In this document: in pieces, positions 8,550 through 15,620 of the stretch
Layout: the number at the start of each line of letters is the position of its first letter
Position numbering within the stretch: the first letter of the stretch is position 1
Source of the DNA: an uncultured Eubacteriales bacterium
GTDB taxonomy: Bacteria; Bacillota; Clostridia; Christensenellales; RUG350
Direction: 5' to 3'
Length of the DNA stretch: 39,083 bases
Assembly: GCA_900315995.1 (NCBI GenBank)
Contig: ONBF01000016.1
Location: 1 to 39,083, forward strand
Position numbers and translations under genes: made by a program
The notes under the pieces: model-generated
The model's input: only the letters and a program-made list of their open reading frames with translations
The model's database searches: none
Told to the model about the DNA's origin: nothing

Positions 8550-8574
8550 CGGCGAGTGTTTTGGGAGAGACAAT

Positions 8575-9537
8575 ATGAAGAAAATTGCAGTATTGACAAG
8601 CGGTGGCGATGCCCCCGGGATGAACGCTTGTATAAGAGCGGTCGTTCGTTACGCAATATATAACGAACTTACCGTATACGGCGTGGAAAGAGGTTATAAC
8701 GGACTTATCAACAACAATATGAAAATACTCGACAGACGTTCGGTCGGAGATATGATTCATAGAGGCGGAACGTTTCTGAAAACCGCAAGGTGCGCGGAGT
8801 TCAATACTCTCGAAGGTCAGCGTGAAGCCGCACGCGTTATCAGAGAACGCGATATAGACGGACTTGTGGTTATCGGCGGAGACGGAAGTATGAGAGGCGC
8901 AAGAGACTTAACGGTCAATTTCGGAATACCCACGGTCGGTATTCCGGGGACAATAGATAACGATCTTGCGTATACGGATTATACGCTCGGTTTCGATACG
9001 GCAGTCAATACGGCTTTGTCGGCAATCAACAATTTAAGGGACACGATGACGTCGCACGACAGAGTATGTATCATAGAAGTTATGGGCAGACATTGCGGAG
9101 ACATAGCGTTGTACGCGGGACTTGCCGGCGGTGCGGAAGAAATACTCGTTCCCGAGATGCCGCTTGATATAGACGCGATTGCGGATAAGCTGAAACAAGG
9201 TGCGTCGCGCGGTAAGATGTCGAGTATGATAGTGCTTGCCGAGGGCGCGGGAAAGGCGGGAGACGTCGCTAAACTTATCGAAGAGAAAACGGGTGCGTCT
9301 ATTCGTATTACGACGCTCGGTCATATTCAACGTGGCGGTATGCCTACTATGGCGGACAGAGTGCTTGCCGCTAAATTTGCCGTTCGTGCGGTTGAACTTT
9401 TGAAAGAAGGTAAAGGCAATCGCGTTATCGGTATTCGCGACAACAAGGTAATAGATATGGATATAGTAGAAGGACTTTCTATGAAACGTGAGTTTGACGA
9501 ATATCTCTACAACGTTGCGGCAGTTCTGAGTTTGTAA
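8575..9537 (+). CDS. pfkA: ATP-dependent 6-phosphofructokinase PfkA
   Basis: PfkA phosphorylates fructose 6-phosphate to fructose 1,6-bisphosphate, the committed step of glycolysis. The 320-residue protein has the short bacterial length. GGDGS at 101-105 has glycine at 104, the residue that marks ATP use, and PGTIDND (124-130) holds the catalytic aspartate; PPi enzymes have GGDD/GGND and K in the second motif. [10 protein letters not shown] and the C-terminal GHIQRGG are also present. A longer frame begins at 8524, but GGGAGA before the ATG at 8575 and the family N-terminus ([17 protein letters not shown]) fix this start. It is followed directly by the PPi-type enzyme. Confidence 0.95.
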   Translation: MKKIAVLTSGGDAPGMNACIRAVVRYAIYNELTVYGVERGYNGLINNNMKILDRRSVGDMIHRGGTFLKTARCAEFNTLEGQREAARVIRERDIDGLVVIGGDGSMRGARDLTVNFGIPTVGIPGTIDNDLAYTDYTLGFDTAVNTALSAINNLRDTMTSHDRVCIIEVMGRHCGDIALYAGLAGGAEEILVPEMPLDIDAIADKLKQGASRGKMSSMIVLAEGAGKAGDVAKLIEEKTGASIRITTLGHIQRGGMPTMADRVLAAKFAVRAVELLKEGKGNRVIGIRDNKVIDMDIVEGLSMKREFDEYLYNVAAVLSL

Positions 9538-9586
9538 TAAATACCGCTATTGCGGAAAATAAGTACATCGGAGGATATAAAGATTT

Positions 9587-10843
9587 ATGAAAAAATTGGT
9601 TGGTGCTTGTATATTCGGGCAATCGGGCGGTCCCACGTCCGTTATCAATTCAAGTGCAGCGGGCGTATTCGCGGAAGCGCTCAAACAAGATTGCGTTACC
9701 AAAGTATACGGTGCCGCGCACGGTATAAAAGGTATGCTCAACGAAGAGTTTTACGATATGGGGCAGGAAGATATGAAAGAGCTTCTTCTTTTGAAGAATA
9801 CGCCGTCGTCCGCATTGGGTTCGGTCAGGTATAAACTTGCCGACTATACGAAAGATCCGACGGACTACGAACGTCTTCTCGAAGTGTTCAAGAAGTACAA
9901 CATAAGATATTTCTTCTACAACGGCGGAAACGACAGTATGGACACTTGTAACAAGGTAAGCAAGTTTATGGCTCAATCGGGTTGGGAGTGCAGAGTTATC
10001 GGCGTTCCGAAGACCATAGATAACGACCTTTACGGAACGGATCATTGTCCGGGCTTTGCGTCAGCCGCAAAATACATTGCTACTACGATTAAAGAAATCA
10101 ATCTCGATGCAAAAGTTTACGATACGGGTATGGTTACGATAATCGAAGCGATGGGCAGAAACGCAGGATGGCTTACGGCGAGCGCGGCTCTTGCGGGACT
10201 TGACGGAAACGGCGCGGACTTGATTTATTTACCCGAAGTTCCGTTCTCTATGGAAAAATTCATAAACGACGTCAAAGCCGTTTGCGCAAAGAACGGCAAC
10301 AAATGTATAGCGGTTGTATCAGAAGGCATTAAGTTTGCCGACGGTAAATACGTTTCGGAAGCCACGACGTCCGCGACCGATAAATTCGGACACGCTCAAC
10401 TCGGCGGACTTGCTGCGCGTCTTGCCGACGCTGTCAAAGAAGCAACCGGTATCAAAACGCGTGCAATCGAATTCAGTCTTATGCAGAGATGCGCGGCGCA
10501 TCTTGCAAGCAAGGTAGACGTCGAAGAAGCTTTCAAAGCAGGACAAAAAGCGGTTAAACTCGCGGTATCGGGCGTTACCGATAAAATGGTTATTTTCAAG
10601 CGCGTTATGAAAAACGGAAAGTATACTTGCGTAATGGAGCCTATGGCACTCGAACTTGCGGCGAACACCGAAAAGACCGTTCCGCAAAATTGGATAATCA
10701 AGGACGGCACTTACGTTTCAAAGGAATATATCGACTATGCGCTTCCGCTTATTCAGGGCGACTCGAAAGCACCGCTCGAAAACGGTCTCCCGAGATTTGC
10801 TAAACTTAAAAAAGTAAGCGGAAAAATCAACGACAAAAAATAA
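9587..10843 (+). CDS. pfp: Pyrophosphate-type phosphofructokinase
   Basis: This 418-residue PFK-family protein has the two changes diagnostic for pyrophosphate as donor: GGNDS (113-117) and PKTIDND (141-147), where lysine replaces glycine. Its reaction, fructose 6-phosphate plus PPi to fructose 1,6-bisphosphate plus Pi, is reversible, so it serves both glycolysis and gluconeogenesis. MGRNAGW and the start IFGQSGGPTSVINSS agree with the long PPi-PFK group. It lies 49 bp behind pfkA, and a strong terminator follows at 10863, so the two are likely co-transcribed. The donor is inferred from motifs, not shown. Confidence 0.88.
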   Translation: MKKLVGACIFGQSGGPTSVINSSAAGVFAEALKQDCVTKVYGAAHGIKGMLNEEFYDMGQEDMKELLLLKNTPSSALGSVRYKLADYTKDPTDYERLLEVFKKYNIRYFFYNGGNDSMDTCNKVSKFMAQSGWECRVIGVPKTIDNDLYGTDHCPGFASAAKYIATTIKEINLDAKVYDTGMVTIIEAMGRNAGWLTASAALAGLDGNGADLIYLPEVPFSMEKFINDVKAVCAKNGNKCIAVVSEGIKFADGKYVSEATTSATDKFGHAQLGGLAARLADAVKEATGIKTRAIEFSLMQRCAAHLASKVDVEEAFKAGQKAVKLAVSGVTDKMVIFKRVMKNGKYTCVMEPMALELAANTEKTVPQNWIIKDGTYVSKEYIDYALPLIQGDSKAPLENGLPRFAKLKKVSGKINDKK

Positions 10844-10862
10844 TTGATAACAAAAATGTACG

Positions 10863-10890
10863 GGAACGGCTTACGACCGTTCCTTTTTTT
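10863..10890 (+). terminator. Strong terminator after pfp
   Basis: A 7-bp perfect stem GGAACGG / CCGTTCC with a 7-base loop is followed by seven Ts. It closes the murB-to-pfp block. Confidence 0.9.
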
Positions 10891-10901
10891 GTTAATTAAA
10901 G

Positions 10902-10930
10902 TTGCGGAATATGTTGAAAAATATTATTAT
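10902..10930 (+). promoter_or_regulatory. rlmD promoter, predicts a leaderless mRNA
   Basis: TTGCGG (10902-10907), a 17-bp spacer and TATTAT (10925-10930) end only 7 bp before the ATG at 10938. Transcription would begin at or next to the start codon, and no Shine-Dalgarno is present. Confidence 0.5.
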
Positions 10931-10937
10931 ATAAACT

Positions 10938-12308
10938 ATGGATATTATTAAAGACGATATTTTGGAACTTGAAATAACGGGAATAGGTATGAACGGCGAG
11001 GGCGTCGGGCGTGTTGACGGCGTCGTCGTGTTTGTGCCGTATGCGCTCAAAGGAGAAAGAGTACGAGCCAAAGTCGCGTACGTCAACAAAAAGTATGTAA
11101 AAGCCGCGCTTGTCGAAGTTATCGATAAGTCGCCCGCAAGAATTACTCCGCAGTGTAAAGTGTTTACGCGGTGCGGCGGGTGCGATCTTCAACACATAGC
11201 ATACGAGACGCAACTTGATATAAAAACGAAAAATGTAGACGACGTTATGAATAGGCTAAATAAGTTAAACGTCAAAGTCGAGCCGTGTATTGCAAGTCCG
11301 AAACTTATGGGATACAGAAACAAATTGCAACTTCCGATTGCAATGCGAAAAGGTAAAGTCGAACTCGGCTTTTATTCGGAAAACACGCACAAAGTAATTC
11401 CGATAGATTCTTGTCCGCAATCGTCTTGGTCGGGGAGCGTAATTTCGGCGGTTAAGAATTGGGCGAACGATTACAATCTTACGGTATACGACGAAACGAC
11501 CGAAAAGGGACTTTTAAGACACGTCGTAGCAAGAGAAGTCGCGGGGCGTATTATGATAACGCTTGTGGTGACTTCGTTACGCGTTCCGCACATCGATAAA
11601 CTTATTAAAAATCTCGATAAACACTTTACTGACTACACGCTGTATCTTAACTTGAACGACAGAGCGACAAATGTTATAACAGGCGATAAACTCGAACTCG
11701 TTAAAGGCGATAAAGCACTTATCGGCGAAACGCTCGGGATAAAATACGCTTTGACGCCTTTATCTTTCGCACAAGTGAATACGGGCGTAACGGAACTTAT
11801 TTATCGGCAAGTCGCGGACGCTGTCGGAAGCGACGAAACAGTCGTGGACGCATATTCGGGAATCGGCGTAATGTCATGTATGATAGCGAAGAAAGCCGCT
11901 AAGGTATACGGCATAGAGATAGTGCGAGACGCCGTAAACGACGCGAACGAAACGGCAAAAATGAACGGACTTGATAAGAAAGTCATAAACGTTTGCGGTG
12001 ACTGCGCCGAAGTTTTACCCGATTTAATCAAAAAAGTGCGAGCGGAAAACACGGGTAATATTACGGTTGTACTCGATCCGCCGAGAAAGGGGTGCGACGA
12101 ACGCGTGCTAAGCGCGACGATAGAAAGCAAACCGAACAAGATAATTTACGTTTCGTGTAATCCCGCAACTCTTGCGCGCGATCTTTGCGTTTTAACGGGC
12201 GGCGGCGAATACAAAATAGATACGCTTCAACCGTACGATATGTTTCCGATGACGCGTCACGTCGAGACGGTAACGGTGCTTTCTTATAAAAACACGAGAA
12301 CACTATAA
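10938..12308 (+). CDS. rlmD: 23S rRNA (uracil-5-)-methyltransferase, RlmD/TrmA family
   Basis: This 456-residue enzyme methylates C5 of uridine in RNA with S-adenosylmethionine. It has an N-terminal TRAM domain (about 1-65), then a [4Fe-4S] cysteine set C73, C79, C82 (CGGCDLQH) and C159, a central domain, and a Rossmann methyltransferase with DAYSGIG (305-310) and LDPPRKGCDE (379-388). The catalytic nucleophile is C407 in VSCNPATLARD, and the general base is E443 near the end. The exact target (U1939, U747 or both in 23S rRNA) is not decided by sequence alone. No ribosome site is visible; see the promoter entry just upstream. Confidence 0.9.
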   Translation: MDIIKDDILELEITGIGMNGEGVGRVDGVVVFVPYALKGERVRAKVAYVNKKYVKAALVEVIDKSPARITPQCKVFTRCGGCDLQHIAYETQLDIKTKNVDDVMNRLNKLNVKVEPCIASPKLMGYRNKLQLPIAMRKGKVELGFYSENTHKVIPIDSCPQSSWSGSVISAVKNWANDYNLTVYDETTEKGLLRHVVAREVAGRIMITLVVTSLRVPHIDKLIKNLDKHFTDYTLYLNLNDRATNVITGDKLELVKGDKALIGETLGIKYALTPLSFAQVNTGVTELIYRQVADAVGSDETVVDAYSGIGVMSCMIAKKAAKVYGIEIVRDAVNDANETAKMNGLDKKVINVCGDCAEVLPDLIKKVRAENTGNITVVLDPPRKGCDERVLSATIESKPNKIIYVSCNPATLARDLCVLTGGGEYKIDTLQPYDMFPMTRHVETVTVLSYKNTRTL

Positions 12309-12409
12309 TTAAAGCGTAGTTATGCGGAAGTAAAAAAGTTTTGAAGTATTGTAATTTAGAAAAATGTAAGTTTCAACAAAATATTTCGTGGAAAAGTGTA
12401 ATTTTTATA

Positions 12410-12437
12410 TTGATTTGTCAATGATTTGTGCTATAAT
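12410..12437 (+). promoter_or_regulatory. Promoter of the DUF4143-type ATPase
   Basis: TTGATT (12410-12415), a 16-bp spacer and a perfect TATAAT (12432-12437) precede the gene by about 30 bp. Confidence 0.65.
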
Positions 12438-12467
12438 ACGATTGACAATAGGTTATGGAGATTGAAT

Positions 12468-13832
12468 ATGCTTCAACGAAAAATCTCAGCACGGTTAGAA
12501 GAGTTTTATAAAAACAAACCGCATAAAGCACTCATGATTATCGGAGCACGTCAGGTCGGCAAGACGTATATAATCAATGAATTTGCGAAAACGCATTATA
12601 AAAGTGTGATCAAGGTCGATTTTATTGAAAACCCTGAGTACGCTTCTGTTTTTTCAAAAGCGAACGGTGCGGAAGAGATCCTTTTGCGTATGTCTGCGCT
12701 TTTCGGCGACAAAATGATTCCCGGCAAAACGATGATTATCTTTGACGAAGCGCAGCAATGCAAAGAATTGATTACGCAAATCAAGTATCTTGTGCAAAAC
12801 GGGACGTACGATTATATTCTGAGCGGTTCGTTACTCGGAACGGTCTTTAAGGATATCGTTTCCGCGCCTGTCGGCTATATGGATATCATTGAGATGTATC
12901 CTTTGGACTTTGAAGAGTTTGCGTGGGCGAACGGCGTCGGTAAAAACGTTTTGGATTCTTTGAAAAGAGCTTTTGAAGAAAAAATTACAGTGGACGCCTT
13001 TATTCACGAACGTATGCTGTCGCTTTTCGAGTTATATCTTATCGTCGGAGGGATGCCTGCCGCCGTTTCCACCTACTTGTCTACCAAAAATCTGCGTAAA
13101 GTGGCGGACGAGCAGAATTCGATTATCAAACTCTATAAGCACGATGTGTCTAAGTACGACGAAAAAAACCGTTTGTATCTTAACGATATATTCGATCTTA
13201 TTCCGAGTGAATTGAACTCAAAAAACAAGCGTTTTATCTTGAAAAATCTGAACGAAAAAGCACGTTTCGATAAGTATTACGATAGTTTTCTATGGCTGAA
13301 AAACGCAGGCGTCGCGCTAACTTGTAATGTTGCGGACGAACCGAAAGTACCGCTTCTTCTTTCCAAATCGCAGAATCTCTTCAAATTGTTTTCAAACGAC
13401 GTCGGCTTGCTTTCGGCACAGTACGGAGACGATATACAACTGAAAATATTGCAACACGAAACAACGATTAACTTCGGTTCAGTTTATGAAAACGTTGCCG
13501 CGCAAGAACTGACTGCGCACGGTTATCCGCTTTATTATTATAATAGTAAAAAGTTTGGCGAAATCGATTTTATAATCGAGCGTGACGGCAAGGTTTTACC
13601 CGTCGAGATCAAGTCGGGCAAAGACTACTATCGTCACAACGCTATGGATAACGTATTGGAAGTACCCGAATACGCTATCGACGAAGGTTATGTGTTTTGC
13701 AACGGGAATATCGAAGTGTGCGGTAAAATAACGTATTATCCGATTTATATGATTATGTTTCTATACAAAAAAGAACTCCCGAACGAAATACTGTTTCACT
13801 CCGATTATTCGGACTTAAACGATAATAGTTGA
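12468..13832 (+). CDS. AAA ATPase with DUF4143 (AAA_14 family)
   Basis: This 454-residue protein has an AAA-type ATPase at its N-terminus: Walker A GARQVGKT (26-33), Walker B MIIFDEAQQ (D93, E94) and sensor-like YILSGSLLG. The C-terminal half is DUF4143-like, and near residues 363-385 carries FGEIDFIIERDGK...PVEIKSG, the D...ExK pattern of a restriction-nuclease-like fold. The family is abundant and often mobile in gut Firmicutes and its role is unknown. The start at 12468 is set by GGAG at 12457-12460; an upstream in-frame ATG at 12426 overlaps the -10 box. It is transcribed toward the Type III restriction genes, and 73 bp separate them. Confidence 0.85.
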   Translation: MLQRKISARLEEFYKNKPHKALMIIGARQVGKTYIINEFAKTHYKSVIKVDFIENPEYASVFSKANGAEEILLRMSALFGDKMIPGKTMIIFDEAQQCKELITQIKYLVQNGTYDYILSGSLLGTVFKDIVSAPVGYMDIIEMYPLDFEEFAWANGVGKNVLDSLKRAFEEKITVDAFIHERMLSLFELYLIVGGMPAAVSTYLSTKNLRKVADEQNSIIKLYKHDVSKYDEKNRLYLNDIFDLIPSELNSKNKRFILKNLNEKARFDKYYDSFLWLKNAGVALTCNVADEPKVPLLLSKSQNLFKLFSNDVGLLSAQYGDDIQLKILQHETTINFGSVYENVAAQELTAHGYPLYYYNSKKFGEIDFIIERDGKVLPVEIKSGKDYYRHNAMDNVLEVPEYAIDEGYVFCNGNIEVCGKITYYPIYMIMFLYKKELPNEILFHSDYSDLNDNS

Positions 13833-13862
13833 TATGCGGAAAAGCCCAAACTTTGATATGCG
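13829..13862 (+). repeat. 10-bp direct repeat at the mod promoter
   Basis: TTGATATGCG occurs at 13829-13838 and again at 13853-13862, 24 bp apart start to start. The first copy overlaps the stop of the ATPase gene; the second contains the -35 box of the mod promoter. An inverted repeat AAGCC-AAA / TTTGGCTT (13842-13850 and 13867-13874) overlaps. This is a plausible operator. Confidence 0.5.
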
Positions 13863-13881
13863 ACTATTTGGCTTATATATA
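13853..13881 (+). promoter_or_regulatory. mod-res promoter
   Basis: TTGATA (13853-13858), a 17-bp spacer and TATATA (13876-13881) lie 24 bp before the mod start and overlap the direct repeat at 13853-13862. Confidence 0.55.
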
Positions 13882-13905
13882 AATGAATTAATCGGAGGAT
13901 AAAAA

Positions 13906-15609
13906 ATGCCGACGCTGGAATGGATAGGAAAAGATAAAGTCATAAATCATCATCAAGAAGTGCCGTATCGGATTCTTGATAAAAAGTATACATACAATGC
14001 CGAGTCGTCCGAGAATATGATCATTCACGGCGATAATCTTCTTGCGCTCAAATCGTTGTTGCCGCAATATGAAGGCAAAGTGGATTGTATCTATATCGAT
14101 CCGCCGTACAATACCGGAAAAAAAGAAGGGCAATGGGTGTATAGTGATAATGTCGATGATCCAAGGATAAAAAAATGGCTTGGTCAAGTAGTTGGGGCAG
14201 AAGGTGAAGATTTGTCAAGGCACGATAAATGGCTTTGTATGATGTATCCAAGACTAAAACTTCTACATAAACTCCTTTCATCTTCAGGTGTGATTTTCAT
14301 TAGCATCGACGATAATGAATTATATAGTCTTAAAATTTGTTGTGACGAAATATTCGGTGTAAGTAATTATATTGGATTGCTATCGGTTGAGATTAATCCT
14401 AAAGGGAGAAAGAATTCGGACTTTATTTCTATTAGCAATGATTATTGCTTAATATACGCTAAAAATAAAAAAGACATCTATTTTTTAGAGAATATTCCCA
14501 AAGATAAAAAGGATTTGTCGGTTGATGAAAACGGGAATTTAGTTCATAATAGTGGCAAACGTGTTCTAGTTGGTGAAAATTCATTCAATAATGAAATAGA
14601 AGATTTTAATTCTAAAAAGCATTATACTGTTTACTATAACGCTGAAAAAGACGACTTAGTATTAAAAAAAGAAACTTCATTAAGTGAGATAGATGAGGAT
14701 TTGGTTTCTAAGGGATACAGAAGGTACTATTCCTATTCAGGTGATAAGTTTGTTGAGAATACTTATACCGCTGAAAAAATAGTTGAACTATTTGACAATA
14801 AAGCGTTGGATTTCAAGAACGGAAAAATCTATGAAAAGAATTTTAGTAGTTCTATTAGAATCAAAAGTATTCTTTCAAACAGAAGTTACCAAACTTACGA
14901 TTTAAATGGAAATATTATAGATTATAAGATAGATGTTAAGACTACTTCAGCGGGACAAGAATTAAAGGATATTTTTGAAACTACCGTAACTATTTTTAAC
15001 AATCCTAAAAATAAAGGGTTGATAGAAATATTGATTTCGTTAATTGATAATAAAAATGCTTTAGTCTTAGACTCCTTTGCCGGTTCTAGCACAACTGCTC
15101 ATGCAGTCTTAGATTTAAACAAGCAAGATGGCGGCAATCGGAAGTTTATCCTTGTGGAGATGATGGACTATGCCGAAACCATCACTGCCGAACGCGTCAA
15201 GCGTGTGATCGACGGCTACGGCGAGGGCAACAAGGCTGTTGCGGGACTTGGCGGAGATTTCAGTTATTACGAACTTGGCGAACCACTTTTCAAAGAAGAC
15301 AAAAACTTGAATGAAGAAGTCGGCGAAGACGAGATCCGCAAATATGTCTATTATATGGAAACGAAACTGCCACTCGAAGTGGGCGCGGATGACAACCGCT
15401 ATTATATGGGTAAAGCCAACGATACAGCGTACTATTTCTATTATGAAAAGGACAAGCCCACAACGCTGAACAGAGAGTTTCTTTCAACGGTGAAAACAAA
15501 AGCAAGCGGATACCTTATTTATGCGGACGTTTGCGCTTTGCCAAAAGAAACACTCGATAAAAACGGAATTGTGTTTAAGAAAATTCCACGCGACATTAAG
15601 AAACTGTAA
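13906..15609 (+). CDS. mod: Type III restriction-modification Mod subunit (adenine-N6 methyltransferase)
   Basis: This 567-residue Mod protein transfers a methyl group to adenine in a short asymmetric site and gives the Mod2Res complex its specificity. The catalytic motif DPPYNTG is at 65-71 and the AdoMet-binding motif DSFAGSSTTAHAV starts at D389, the beta-class order (motif IV before motif I). The target recognition region between them (about 80-385) is visibly AT-richer and uses different codons (AAA, AAT, TTA, AGT) from the ends (CGC, GAC, GGC). This suggests that the recognition domain was swapped by recombination. GGAGG gives a strong ribosome site. res follows after 11 bp. Confidence 0.93.
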   Translation: MPTLEWIGKDKVINHHQEVPYRILDKKYTYNAESSENMIIHGDNLLALKSLLPQYEGKVDCIYIDPPYNTGKKEGQWVYSDNVDDPRIKKWLGQVVGAEGEDLSRHDKWLCMMYPRLKLLHKLLSSSGVIFISIDDNELYSLKICCDEIFGVSNYIGLLSVEINPKGRKNSDFISISNDYCLIYAKNKKDIYFLENIPKDKKDLSVDENGNLVHNSGKRVLVGENSFNNEIEDFNSKKHYTVYYNAEKDDLVLKKETSLSEIDEDLVSKGYRRYYSYSGDKFVENTYTAEKIVELFDNKALDFKNGKIYEKNFSSSIRIKSILSNRSYQTYDLNGNIIDYKIDVKTTSAGQELKDIFETTVTIFNNPKNKGLIEILISLIDNKNALVLDSFAGSSTTAHAVLDLNKQDGGNRKFILVEMMDYAETITAERVKRVIDGYGEGNKAVAGLGGDFSYYELGEPLFKEDKNLNEEVGEDEIRKYVYYMETKLPLEVGADDNRYYMGKANDTAYYFYYEKDKPTTLNREFLSTVKTKASGYLIYADVCALPKETLDKNGIVFKKIPRDIKKL

Positions 15610-15620
15610 GAGGTGTTTTT

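Noticed and set aside
13906-15609. Phase-variable mod gene by repeat slippage
   Set aside because: No simple-sequence repeat long enough for slippage is present in or before the gene.
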